A DNA stretch of 62,986 nucleotides, from NCBI GenBank assembly GCA_947174665.1, contig CAMWJV010000006.1, forward strand, positions 1 to 62,986, given 5' to 3'. Every line of letters begins with the position of its first letter. The stretch's first letter is position 1. The notes below the pieces were generated by a model. It saw only the letters and a list, made by a program, of their open reading frames with translations. It searched no databases and was not told the origin of the DNA. The translations under genes and the position numbers were made by a program. Shown in pieces: positions 54,237 through 62,979 of the stretch. The DNA is from an uncultured Lachnospiraceae bacterium (lineage in GTDB: Bacteria > Bacillota > Clostridia > Lachnospirales > Lachnospiraceae).

Positions 54237-55688
54237 ATGAGCCTGTCCAAAAAGCTTGATGAAAATATAGAATATCTGCAGCAGACCCTGCCTCTTGGGA
54301 GCAGCTTTGACCTTATGACCAGAGACCTCCTTCTGGGCGAGACAAGGGCATATTTTCTGGGTGTCAACGGATTTTGCAAGACGGAAATACTGCAACAGAT
54401 TTTTTCCGATCTGCAGAATCCTCTGTATATGAAGGACGAAACGGTACAAAATATCGGGTGTTATGTCAGCGCCAAGCTTGGTTATGCCCAGGTCTCCCTC
54501 GTCGATTCCTGGGATACTCTTGTCCGCAGCGTACTCAGCGGGCCTGTGGCTCTGCTGATTGACGGTTTTGACCGGGCCGTCCTTATTGATGCCCGAACTT
54601 ACCCCACAAGGGGCGTTGCGGAACCGGACCTGGAAAGAGTCACCCGCGGCTCCAGAGATGGTTTTGTGGAGACACTGCTGTTCAATGCCAATCTTATCCG
54701 GCGCAGAATCCGCTCCCCGAAACTCTGTTTTGCCATGCACAGTGTCGGAACAGAAAGCAAAACCGACGTGGCTCTGGCCTATCTGGAAAACACTGTAAAT
54801 AACGAGCTTCTAAGAAAGCTGTCTGATACCATTGATAACCTGCAGGTGTCCTCCCTCACCATGGGCACAAAAAGCCTGGAGGAGCTGCTCCTCCCCAAAC
54901 GCTGGTGGAACCCTCTGCCCACCTTTCAGATTACAGAACGCCCTGACGTTGCATGCAGCTATCTGATGGAAGGACATATTTTAGTTCTGGTGGACAATTC
55001 CCCGGTGGTACTGATTCTTCCCTGTACCATCTTCCAGTTTACCCAGAACCCTGAAGACTATTACAGCAGCCCCTCCGTCGGCACTTACTTCCGCCTGGTA
55101 CGCTTTCTGTGCATTCCGGTGAGTCTTTTGTTAATGCCCTTGTTTCTGCTGCTGACCGCGTATTTCCCGGACATTTCCGCCCGGTGGGGTCTGCTGACCT
55201 CCTCTGATCTAAACGGTCCTCGACTGTTTTTTTATGTCCTTGCAGTGGAATTTATTCTGGATTTATTCAAGTATTCTTCTGCACTTAATTCAGGAAAATT
55301 TTCCGGATCCCTGTCCATGATAGGCGGATTGATCATAGGAGATATCGCGGTCAGTCTAAACTGGGTCTCGGTGGAGGCATTATTCTACGGTGCGGTAACA
55401 CTGCTGGCTTCCCTGGCTATCTCCGGAACGGAATTCAGCGGTGCCCTCAGAATCTACCGCATCTTCTTGATTGCAGCCACCGGCATCTGGGGCCTGCCCG
55501 GCTTCCTGACCGGCTTAGGTCTGGTCCTGATCTCCATCGCCACCACACCCACCTTCGGCGGCTTCAGCTACTTCTGGCCCCTGTTCCCCTTTAACGGAAA
55601 AGCCCTGGGACGACTTCTGTTTCGCAGCCCTACGCCAAAGGCACAGCCCACAAAGGTATGGAGCCGAGGTAAAGTGAAAAATCCGTAA
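54237..55688 (+). CDS. spoVAF: GerA-family spore germination protein, SpoVAF-like
   Basis: A 483-aa protein. The N-terminal soluble region (about 1-270) has the GerA fold (SGPVALLIDGFDRAVLIDARTYPTRGVAEPD) and four or five helices follow (about 275-460). SpoVAF sits in the spore inner membrane and speeds germination. The ATG at 54237 follows AAAGGG; the frame is open 51 bp further upstream. It is separated from the usual spoVA operon here. ytaF is next to it, so both may be expressed in the forespore. Confidence 0.85.
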   Translation: MSLSKKLDENIEYLQQTLPLGSSFDLMTRDLLLGETRAYFLGVNGFCKTEILQQIFSDLQNPLYMKDETVQNIGCYVSAKLGYAQVSLVDSWDTLVRSVLSGPVALLIDGFDRAVLIDARTYPTRGVAEPDLERVTRGSRDGFVETLLFNANLIRRRIRSPKLCFAMHSVGTESKTDVALAYLENTVNNELLRKLSDTIDNLQVSSLTMGTKSLEELLLPKRWWNPLPTFQITERPDVACSYLMEGHILVLVDNSPVVLILPCTIFQFTQNPEDYYSSPSVGTYFRLVRFLCIPVSLLLMPLFLLLTAYFPDISARWGLLTSSDLNGPRLFFYVLAVEFILDLFKYSSALNSGKFSGSLSMIGGLIIGDIAVSLNWVSVEALFYGAVTLLASLAISGTEFSGALRIYRIFLIAATGIWGLPGFLTGLGLVLISIATTPTFGGFSYFWPLFPFNGKALGRLLFRSPTPKAQPTKVWSRGKVKNP

Positions 55689-55714
55689 TTCTACAACTTT
55701 TCAGACACATAAAA

Positions 55715-55749
55715 AAAGCGGAAACCCTATCTTCACGGGCTTCCGCTTT
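55715..55749 (-). terminator. terminator after tRNA-Gly(GCC)
   Basis: The stem AAAGCGGAA(A)CCC/GGGCTTCCGCTTT is preceded on the + strand by AAAAAAA (55711-55717), so on the minus strand a T-run follows the hairpin. It lies 12 nt past the 3' end of the tRNA and may also serve the end of spoVAF. Confidence 0.7.
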
Positions 55750-55760
55750 GCATTAAAAAG

Positions 55761-55833
55761 AGCGATAGACGGGACTCGAACCCGCGACCTCCACCTTGGC
55801 AAGGTGGCGTACTACCAACTGTACTACTATCGC
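55761..55833 (-). tRNA. tRNA-Gly (anticodon GCC)
   Basis: The minus strand folds to a cloverleaf: acceptor GCGATAG/CTATCGC, anticodon stem CACCT/AGGTG with loop TTGCCAA and T-loop TTCGAGT. Discriminator T at 55761; CCA is not encoded. Confidence 0.95.
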
Positions 55834-56014
55834 ATAAGAGCAAATCAATCACCTGCAAAGCAAGTGTCTGGCATAACGCTCACTTCCAGTATACTACCAC
55901 TCATTGTTGATTTTGTCAACAAAAAAATTCCGCACCACCTAATCCGGAGCATTTTTACATAAATAACATATGTAACATATATTTCATATTTTTTCCTTTT
56001 TTTCTTGTAATTTA

Positions 56015-56072
56015 CTAACACAGACAAGAATTTATGTTATAATATCTTAAAAGCGGCGGAGGTTTCCCGCCG
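56015..56072 (+). promoter_or_regulatory. promoter and leader hairpin of YbjN-GNAT-kinase operon
   Basis: TATAAT at 56038-56043 has a partial -35 (CTAACA, 56015-56020) at 17 bp. Just after the expected start of transcription is the hairpin CGGCGG/CCGCCG (56054-56072), then AAAGGAG and the start at 56097. Confidence 0.5.
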
Positions 56073-56096
56073 ATCCCCAATGAAAGGAGCGTACAT

Positions 56097-56567
56097 ATGA
56101 ACTATTCGGAAAGTATTGCGCACAGCATTGAAGCCTATCTAAAGCAAAACGACTGGACATATGATTTTGATGTGATTCACGGCACCATTTCCGTTGAGGC
56201 GGAGCTAAGCTGCCGTCTGGCGAGTGCAATTGTCGTATATCAGGTAACGGAGGGCGGTTTTTTTTGTTACACCGGGCTGGCTGTGGATGCGGAGTCCTCA
56301 GTACGGGCGCAGGTCGGTGAATACCTGCACCGGGCTAATTACGGTCTGCCAAACGGCAACTTTGAGTTCAACTACGACGATGGCTCGATCCACTACAAAA
56401 CCGTTTTTGACTGTCCGGACGGCGTGCCGACTCAAAAGCAGCTGGAGGACAGCATGACCATCGGACTGACCGTTATCGACCACTACGGAGACGGCTTGTA
56501 TGAGATATTAAACAGCCAGGTATCGCTGGCGAAAAAACTGATTGGTGAGATTGATGGAACAGAGTGA
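56097..56567 (+). CDS. YbjN-domain protein
   Basis: A 156-aa protein of the YbjN type, an alpha/beta fold akin to type III secretion chaperones. Signs are a helix at the start (SIEAYLKQNDWTYDF), strands around IVVYQVTEGGFFCYTGL, then EYLHRANYGLPNGNFEFNYD and a second helix after QLEDSM. No catalytic motif is visible. Such proteins are thought to be chaperones or adaptors. It starts a three-gene unit and its end overlaps the acetyltransferase gene. Confidence 0.75.
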   Translation: MNYSESIAHSIEAYLKQNDWTYDFDVIHGTISVEAELSCRLASAIVVYQVTEGGFFCYTGLAVDAESSVRAQVGEYLHRANYGLPNGNFEFNYDDGSIHYKTVFDCPDGVPTQKQLEDSMTIGLTVIDHYGDGLYEILNSQVSLAKKLIGEIDGTE

Positions 56568-57414
56568 GAACATGTCGGAATTTCGCGTCGTACAGCTGGA
56601 TGAAGACGTTCTTCCGGCAGCCTCCTATCTTCTGACCATGGCCGAGCAGAAGCTGCTTCGCGGGCGCCGGGCGTTCGCGGGCGTTGCAGCATTTTCCGGT
56701 CCGGTCTGCGTGGGCATTGCACTGTTTACCACAGAACAGACTGCGTTGCTGCTGGAACGGCTGATGGTAGTCGCATCCTACAGGCGACAGGGTGTGGCGA
56801 GCAGCATCCTGCGTATGCTTAGCGGGCTTGCGAAAAATAGCGGCAAGCGGCTTGTTGTTCCGTTTGCGGCGGCAGGTCAGCGCGACCCTGTTTACCGCCT
56901 GCTTGCTTCGCAGCGCTGTCTGTACATCCGGCGACAGGAGGGATTTGAGGCAAGGATTGAACGTGAAGATGCCTTGCGGGCCTATGATCAGCTCCGCGGC
57001 AAAAACAAGCGTGCACCGGAGATGCTGTTTTCGCAGCCGCGCTCCCGGCTTCAGGCGTTTGAAGCGGCAGTTTCGTCTGATTTCCCCTCGATAGGGACGG
57101 AGCTGTGTACCGGAGCCGAAGGCTTTCGCCGAGACCTTTGTACCTGCCGGGTGTCAAACGGCATTGTGCGTGCGGCGTGCCTGATCGGTCAAAACACTGA
57201 CGGTATTTCGCTTCGCCTGCTCTATGCATCCAGGGGATATGGCGCACTGGCTGTAGGCACGCTGGCTGATGCGATGCGGCTTACCTTCGAAAAGACAAAT
57301 GAGTCATCCTTTACCACCGTTGTGACAAACGACGCAGCAGCGCGGCTGCTGGAGGAGCTATGCCCCTCATATACTGTCAGCCGCCGCCTGTTTGTCGCTA
57401 TTGACGCGAACTGA
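56554..57414 (+). CDS. GNAT acetyltransferase (tandem-like)
   Basis: A protein of about 286 aa. The first half has the acetyl-CoA site RRQGVASSILRML (about 72-84) between strands, a GNAT mark. The second half (about 170-285) repeats the general strand order without the CoA motif and may bind the target. The ATG at 56554 overlaps the YbjN stop; an ATG at 56572 is also possible. The kinase-like protein begins 18 bp after it. The substrate is unknown, possibly the partner proteins. Confidence 0.78.
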   Translation: MEQSENMSEFRVVQLDEDVLPAASYLLTMAEQKLLRGRRAFAGVAAFSGPVCVGIALFTTEQTALLLERLMVVASYRRQGVASSILRMLSGLAKNSGKRLVVPFAAAGQRDPVYRLLASQRCLYIRRQEGFEARIEREDALRAYDQLRGKNKRAPEMLFSQPRSRLQAFEAAVSSDFPSIGTELCTGAEGFRRDLCTCRVSNGIVRAACLIGQNTDGISLRLLYASRGYGALAVGTLADAMRLTFEKTNESSFTTVVTNDAAARLLEELCPSYTVSRRLFVAIDAN

Positions 57415-57432
57415 CCAAAAGGAGGAAACAAC

Positions 57433-60249
57433 ATGCTAGGACATATGACATTACGTACAGCAGAGACAGGGCCACTACAGCAACTTGAACCCTTACTGCA
57501 GCTTGAACCCTTACTGCAGCTCGAACCCATACAGCAGCATGAACCTGTACTGCTGCAGGGGCTCTTACAGCAGTACAGGCCCTTACAGCAGCAGGAGCCC
57601 TTACAACAGCAGGAGCCCCTGCAACAGCAACAACAAGAGCCGCTGCAACAACAAGAGCCCCTGCCGCATGTGCAGGAAAACGCAGGCCGGAAAGCGGATC
57701 CCCAAAATCTGCAGGAGCAGATCGATCTGGCACGGGAAAAACGCCGCCGTGAAGCCGAGCGTGTGGATGAACGGACTGTGTTTGTCGACAAGGTGCGACA
57801 TGGCTTTTATACCGCCGTCAAGGGTGTAGTGAACGCCTGGAAGACCGTCACAGGACAAAACCGCGAAAAACGGAATGTGAAAAAAAACAGCCGGAGCCTT
57901 CAGTCGGCCTTTGAGGATGCAATCGCTCGCGTCGAGGAGCTGACGCCGGAATATGCACACAGAGTATTTGAGGAATATGCCATTGCCAAGTACGAATTTG
58001 AAGAGCAATGGCGTGCGAAGAATCTTCCGGCAGAGGGTGAGGCGTTTGAGGATGCACAGGCTCGTTATCTTCAGGAGAAGCAATTTGCGATAGAGCTTGG
58101 CGACCAGGAAAACGCTGACGTGGTGGGCGGTACCAAGCCCGCTGCTATACAGCGCGGGGCTGACGGCTCCAGGTGGCTCGTTAAGGAATCGGTTTCCTGT
58201 ATCGGCATTGACGCTCCCAGCGCTGCCATCGTGACGGAGGCGGGCTATAAAATTCAGCATCTGGTCAATCCGGCAACTGCCATCGAGGCATTTCGCGGGA
58301 TGAGCAAGGGAAAGGGCATCGTATCCTTTCAGCGTATGAAGGATAACGTCAAGGGCCCGGGAGATGAGGGCTATGTTGATCTGTTTCGTTTTTCCCGCAC
58401 GCCTGAAGCCATGACCGATGAAGAGCTTCAGCGCATTACGGAATTATCCCCTCAGCTTTTGCGTGAGCATACGACCGACTGGCTGCTGTGCAACTTTGAC
58501 ACCAAGGGAGAAAATTTTATCATTACGGGAAACGGCGGCGCACCCGATGTCGTCTACGGCATCGACAAGGAAGCTGCGTTCCGTCCGATTCTGGACGAGG
58601 GTGCACAGCACATGGATAAGGACTACCGCCGCTTTGACCAGAACACGGTATACAACCGCCTGTTCCAGAAATTTGCCGAAGGAAGCATGGATTTGGATCT
58701 TCAGCAGGTACTGCCGCAGATTCAGCGGGTTGAAGCGATGAGCGACGAGGAATATATGAATATCTTCAATGCCTTCCTGCTCCAAAAGAAACAGGAATAT
58801 GCCGGACAGCCTGAGGTTTACCAGAAAATTTACGGCAATATTCTGAGGCGCAAGCAGAACTTGCGCATGGAATATCGGGATTTCTTTTCAAAACTGGTGG
58901 AGGAACGCTGCCAGCACCTTAATCCGGAGAAGGCTGCGGAGCTGCGCAGGCAGTATTTCGGATCGGAAGATGGCGGCACATTTATCTTCGAAAACGAGAC
59001 CGCCCAGAATCTTCAAAAGGAACGCGCGGAACGCAAAAGGCTCCGCAAGCAGGAGCTGGGAAATCGGACGGAACAGGCAGACATGGCAGACAAGGCGGAT
59101 GCGCGCAGCTACAACCGCCGGCATGGTTTCTATGACTTTTCCAAAACAATTGTCATGGGCATGAAGCAGATAACCGATGCATTTAAGCAACGCCAGCCGG
59201 AGCAGCGCACCACCACTGTGCCGCTCTCACAACTGCGCAGCGTGGACGATTTGCCGGAAGACTTTGCCAACCTCTATGCCCAGAAGTTAGCAGAGATATC
59301 GCAGCAAGCACAGACCGAGGAAGAGCGGCGCAACTTGATGAACACCACAACAATCGAGCTTCCCATGGTTCAGGACGAGGATATCCATCTCGGCGGCACC
59401 AAGCCGATGAGCCAGTACACTGCCGCAGACAAAAGCAAGTGGCTTGCTAAACAGGCGGTCAACTGTATGGGCTATTATAAGCGCGAGGGCGCGTTGCTGA
59501 CCGCTGCAGGCGCACAGCTTCAAAAGCTGGTGGATCCGGCTACGGCAGTAGACGCCTTTGTCGGCCGCACAGACAAGCACGGCGAGGTATCTTTCCAGCG
59601 CAGGCTGGAAAATGTCGAGAGCGGCAAAGACAAACTTGACTTATTCCGCTTTTCCCGCCATCCGGAAATCGCTACGCAGGAAACCATCAACGCAGTGCAG
59701 GAACTGGGACCGCAGATCCTGCGCGAGCATACGACCGACTGGCTGCTGTGCAATTTTGACACCAAGGGAGAAAACTTCATCATTACAAACGATGGTCATG
59801 GCCGCGTGCTGCACGGCATCGATAAGGAGGCCGCGTTTAACAAAATCTTAAAAAAGGACGCACAGCATATGAGCATGACGTACCGTCCGCACACAAACCA
59901 GACGCTCTATAACGTTATATTCCAGATGTATGCAAACAATGAAATAGATTTGGACCTGACGAAAGTGCTGCCGCAGATTGAGCGGATAGAGAGTCTCAGC
60001 GATAATGAATACATGGCTACATACAACGATTATCTGAATCATATTTGGGATAAGGATCCCGAGCACTTTGAAGAAATCTATGCTAAAATCCTCCAGCGCA
60101 AGAGTGACCTGCGGCAGGAGTATGAAAGCTTCTTCACGAAGCTGGTGTTGGAACGCTGTAAGAAGCTGCATCCTGACGAAGCGGCGGCCCTTAAGCAGCG
60201 CTATTTCGGCGCGGGAGGACAGCGCTTTAGATTCTCAGTTGCGCAATAG
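57433..60249 (+). CDS. large protein with two tandem kinase-like domains
   Basis: A 938-aa protein. Residues 14-78 are repeats of the form LQQxEP. Two copies of one unit follow (about 119-515 and 558-938). Each has RHGFY, a charged helical linker, then GGTKP, a strand with the Lys of WLVK/WLAK, DWLLCNFDTKGENF (349-362 and 769-782) and GIDKEAAF (376-383 and 796-803). The order Lys, NxD..N, IDxxxAF recalls PI3/4-kinase-like or HipA-like atypical kinases; both catalytic sets look intact. No membrane segment is seen. Substrate and family are unproven. Confidence 0.65.
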   Translation: MLGHMTLRTAETGPLQQLEPLLQLEPLLQLEPIQQHEPVLLQGLLQQYRPLQQQEPLQQQEPLQQQQQEPLQQQEPLPHVQENAGRKADPQNLQEQIDLAREKRRREAERVDERTVFVDKVRHGFYTAVKGVVNAWKTVTGQNREKRNVKKNSRSLQSAFEDAIARVEELTPEYAHRVFEEYAIAKYEFEEQWRAKNLPAEGEAFEDAQARYLQEKQFAIELGDQENADVVGGTKPAAIQRGADGSRWLVKESVSCIGIDAPSAAIVTEAGYKIQHLVNPATAIEAFRGMSKGKGIVSFQRMKDNVKGPGDEGYVDLFRFSRTPEAMTDEELQRITELSPQLLREHTTDWLLCNFDTKGENFIITGNGGAPDVVYGIDKEAAFRPILDEGAQHMDKDYRRFDQNTVYNRLFQKFAEGSMDLDLQQVLPQIQRVEAMSDEEYMNIFNAFLLQKKQEYAGQPEVYQKIYGNILRRKQNLRMEYRDFFSKLVEERCQHLNPEKAAELRRQYFGSEDGGTFIFENETAQNLQKERAERKRLRKQELGNRTEQADMADKADARSYNRRHGFYDFSKTIVMGMKQITDAFKQRQPEQRTTTVPLSQLRSVDDLPEDFANLYAQKLAEISQQAQTEEERRNLMNTTTIELPMVQDEDIHLGGTKPMSQYTAADKSKWLAKQAVNCMGYYKREGALLTAAGAQLQKLVDPATAVDAFVGRTDKHGEVSFQRRLENVESGKDKLDLFRFSRHPEIATQETINAVQELGPQILREHTTDWLLCNFDTKGENFIITNDGHGRVLHGIDKEAAFNKILKKDAQHMSMTYRPHTNQTLYNVIFQMYANNEIDLDLTKVLPQIERIESLSDNEYMATYNDYLNHIWDKDPEHFEEIYAKILQRKSDLRQEYESFFTKLVLERCKKLHPDEAAALKQRYFGAGGQRFRFSVAQ
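57472..57665 (+). repeat. Gln-rich tandem repeat tract in kinase-like gene
   Basis: About a dozen 15-18 bp units built from CTG/TTA-CAG-CAG-x-GAG-CCC code for LLQLEP, LQQQEP and similar. The tract stays in frame and is likely to vary in length between strains. Confidence 0.8.
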
Positions 60250-60352
60250 GAGTTCTCTGCGTTTACAGCATCCGGCATCATGGCCGGCATCGACTTCAGA
60301 ATGGATTTTGTCAGACCTTTGCAAATAAAAAAATCCGTCAGAACATGAAAAA

Positions 60353-60423
60353 AGCAGGTGATGGGAATCGAACCCACGTATCCAGCTTGGAAGGCTGGTG
60401 TTCTACCATTGAACTACACCTGC
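60353..60423 (-). tRNA. tRNA-Gly (anticodon TCC)
   Basis: The minus strand folds well: acceptor GCAGGTG/CACCTGC, anticodon stem CCAGC/GCTGG with loop CTTCCAA and T-loop TTCGATT. Discriminator T at 60353; CCA is not encoded. The gap from 60250 to this gene holds no other gene. Confidence 0.95.
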
Positions 60424-60547
60424 AAATATCAGTTCTTACGAACGAATTAAATTTTATCATAGGAAAGAATAAAAGTCAACATTAAATTTCGAAGGTTAGC
60501 CAAAAATCCTTTGACAACCTACTCCTGTCAACTTATACTGATTTTAG

Positions 60548-60640
60548 GGGATGGCACCCATAACAAAAAACGGCAATGGCAACCTGTAAACTTATTTGAA
60601 TCGGAAAGAGGGGAGGATACCCATAGCAAAAAACACGGAT
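60548..60640 (+). repeat. imperfect direct repeat at start of next gene
   Basis: GGGGATGGCACCCATAACAA with its following AAAACGG (60548-60574) is repeated as GGGGAGGATACCCATAGCAA plus AAAACACGG (60611-60640). The first copy reads as a 12-codon mini-ORF (ATG 60551 to TAA 60587) in the same frame as the next gene; the second copy covers that gene's ribosome site and start. The space from 60424 to 60547 shows nothing else. Confidence 0.5.
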
Positions 60641-62083
60641 TCCGAAGAGAAGAAAACAGTCCGCGTCCTTGACGGAGATGGAAACCGGATTGGTTTGACT
60701 TATCCAAAACGGGCAGCTGGGCTGGTAAAAAAGGGTCGGGCATATTATGTGAACGACTTTATCATTCGTCTGAGTATGTCCGATGCCATGCTGCCGAATG
60801 GCAGACAACAATCGGAGGTAATGAAGATGGATAATCATATCACAATAGACAGCACCAAAAAAGAGACAGAGAATCAGGTTTTAAAGTTGTATTTCGAGCC
60901 CCGCAAATGGTCCTTTAACAAAGACTGCAGGGACAATGTGGGTAACCGTTCCTTTATAACAGGGCCGGATGGCGTACTTGCCGAGAGTTACATGCTTGGC
61001 AATTGGAGTTCTGCTTGGACGGAAATTGTTTCAGAAACGCTCCTTCTGCCCAAAAATACGGACTGCAGTTTTACTTTTTGGCTGAATGGCGGAGAGAATG
61101 ACAGAAATGACGAGGTATGCCGTTTTGAAGTTGTTTTTAACAATGATCATGAACAAAGGCTTACCTACAATTTGAACCGAAACTATATTCACCCTGTCAA
61201 GAAGCTGAATGGATGGGAGCTTTACGAGATACCATTCCGGACGGAAGATAACGAGTATACGCAGTTGAGGTTTGTGGCTCAGAGAGCTTATTTGACAATT
61301 CTGGCAGCAAAGGATGTATCTGCATATGCGAATCTGCCGGACACCGTGGATCCCTTTGAGGGTGAGCGCCCCCAACGGCACAACATTATATTCACTGACG
61401 GTTTCCCCACCAACAGCTGGTACAGCACCAAGGCTCTTCAGGAGGCTCACAAGAGAAATAATGCCGCAATTCCGGGAATACCACAATTCCTACACATGCA
61501 GCAGGATGCTGCAAACGCCAAAATTCCCACATTCTTACGACAGGCGAACTCGTCAGTATCGGCAAGCGGACAGAACGGTTCCCGGGTCAATGCAGAAACA
61601 CATACAATTGACTCCGATAAGGATCAAACCGGTGCTTCTGCCGCCGCTTTGGTGAAAGAGATTTTTGACGGTGTAGCAAACGGTGATTATGATTCTGCAG
61701 AAGATTTTGAAGATATGGTGGAAAGTAAGGGGGAAATAATACGTGGAATCATTGAAAACACCTTGCAGAATCTGCAGGGTACGCTGCAGCAGATTGCAAA
61801 AGATGTTCAGATAAGCGCAAGCGCCCGTTTGGATGCAATTTCCGCAAATCTTGATGTTCTTTCCTCCACCTGCGACATGCTGGAAGATCTTGATGTGGAC
61901 AGCATTGCGGACAACATAAGGGCCAAACAGAAAATTGAAGATGAGGACGAAGAGGATGAGGATTTGGAAGACATCCTGTCAGACGCGGCAGATTTAATGT
62001 CGGATATTGCTGACGAGCTTCGTGATAACATTGAGGAAACAGCCGACCAACTTGAAGAAATCAGAGATTCTTTGTCGATTTAG
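60623..62083 (+). CDS. hypothetical protein with acidic helical C-terminus
   Basis: A protein of about 486 aa. Residues 10-50 (RVLDGDGNRIGLTYPKRA, GLVKKGRAYYV) form a conserved opening seen in other clostridial proteins of unknown role. A beta-rich middle (about 90-225) with FTFWLNGGEN and YEIPFRTEDN may bind sugar or protein. The last 150 residues are acidic helices (DEDEEDEDLEDILSDAADLM). No ATG lies near the start: GAGGGGAGG is 6 nt before an ATA at 60623, and a TTG at 60596 is the other choice. Family not identified. Confidence 0.6.
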   Translation: MAKNTDSEEKKTVRVLDGDGNRIGLTYPKRAAGLVKKGRAYYVNDFIIRLSMSDAMLPNGRQQSEVMKMDNHITIDSTKKETENQVLKLYFEPRKWSFNKDCRDNVGNRSFITGPDGVLAESYMLGNWSSAWTEIVSETLLLPKNTDCSFTFWLNGGENDRNDEVCRFEVVFNNDHEQRLTYNLNRNYIHPVKKLNGWELYEIPFRTEDNEYTQLRFVAQRAYLTILAAKDVSAYANLPDTVDPFEGERPQRHNIIFTDGFPTNSWYSTKALQEAHKRNNAAIPGIPQFLHMQQDAANAKIPTFLRQANSSVSASGQNGSRVNAETHTIDSDKDQTGASAAALVKEIFDGVANGDYDSAEDFEDMVESKGEIIRGIIENTLQNLQGTLQQIAKDVQISASARLDAISANLDVLSSTCDMLEDLDVDSIADNIRAKQKIEDEDEEDEDLEDILSDAADLMSDIADELRDNIEETADQLEEIRDSLSI

Positions 62084-62110
62084 TCAGATATCCATCACAA
62101 AACAGGTCAA

Positions 62111-62144
62111 AAAAACTGCTGTGGAGAAATCCACGGCAGTTTTT
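62111..62144. terminator. bidirectional terminator
   Basis: A 15-bp stem AAAAACTGCTGTGGA/TCCACGGCAGTTTTT with a GAAA loop lies between the + strand hypothetical gene and the minus strand tRNA-Phe. The A/T flanks give T-runs on both strands. Confidence 0.85.
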
Positions 62145-62159
62145 ATACTCACAAATTGA

Positions 62160-62232
<73 letters not shown>

Positions 62233-62312
62233 ATGTAATACATATTTTGCATTACAACTTCAATGATTCTACATGGAAAACCATAAAATGTCAAGACCTC
62301 CGGTGCGAAATA

Positions 62313-62900
62313 TTACAACATTTTCCGCATAACCTTTACATATTTCAAATTCGCAGCTTCCGCAAATCCGTTCCGCTCATACATTTTAGAAGTCCCATGA
62401 TACGGAAATTCAAACTTTTCGTCTGCAAAGGGATAAACCTCAATATAAGCATATCCATCCTTGGCCGCATCCTCACATACCCGATCCAGCAGACTCTGTG
62501 CAATACCTTTTCCACGATATCCCGGAGCGATCAAAAAGCAAAATATGACCTTCACCTTTGTGTCCGCCGCTTCCTCTGTCTGGTAACCGATTTCCCGAAA
62601 CATTTCGGTCAAATATCGATAGTTTTTCCGATCATTGACATTGCACCAACCGACAACTTTGTCTCCCAGATATGCAAGATACCCCTGCATCTCGCCTGTC
62701 CGGATCAATTCAATGGCCTTCTCCCTGCGCTCTTTCGGATCCGTCCACTGCTCGTTTGTCTTTCGGTCCAAATGGCCTTCCAGACAATAGCAAAATGCCC
62801 AATCTTCATGATCCTGAAATGCTGTTTTATCAAAATAATGCAGCCAATCCTCACAAAGTTCCGAACTTAATGGCCGGATTATAAGTTTCTGTTCTTCCAA
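62313..62900 (-). CDS. GNAT N-acetyltransferase
   Basis: A 195-aa acetyltransferase. The acetyl-CoA loop is APGYRGKGIAQSLLDRV (about 122-138) after the strand VKVIFCFLI; MYERNGFAEA near the end is also typical. It starts at TTG after AAGGAGT. The target is unknown; small molecules such as antibiotics or amines are common targets. Confidence 0.85.
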   Translation of the reverse strand: MEEQKLIIRPLSSELCEDWLHYFDKTAFQDHEDWAFCYCLEGHLDRKTNEQWTDPKERREKAIELIRTGEMQGYLAYLGDKVVGWCNVNDRKNYRYLTEMFREIGYQTEEAADTKVKVIFCFLIAPGYRGKGIAQSLLDRVCEDAAKDGYAYIEVYPFADEKFEFPYHGTSKMYERNGFAEAANLKYVKVMRKML

Positions 62901-62933
62901 CTCCGGACTCCTTTCAAAAATACCAACCCACTA

Positions 62934-62979
62934 GGCGTTTGCGAAACGCCAGCCCCCGCATAAATGCGGGATTCTTTTT
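62934..62979 (+). terminator. tandem hairpins ending in T-run
   Basis: GGCGTTT-GCG-AAACGCC (62934-62950) is followed by CCCGCA-TAAA-TGCGGG (62955-62970) and ATTCTTTTT. The second is terminator-like on the + strand, but no + gene ends here; it may end a transcript that starts within or run beyond the window. Confidence 0.5.

Noticed and set aside
57472..57665. Possible CRISPR or non-coding satellite
   Set aside because: Repeats have no unique spacers and keep the reading frame of the large protein.
55761..60423. Attachment-site repeats at the two tRNA-Gly genes
   Set aside because: The shared bases are only the normal T-arm; no longer direct repeat or integrase gene was found.
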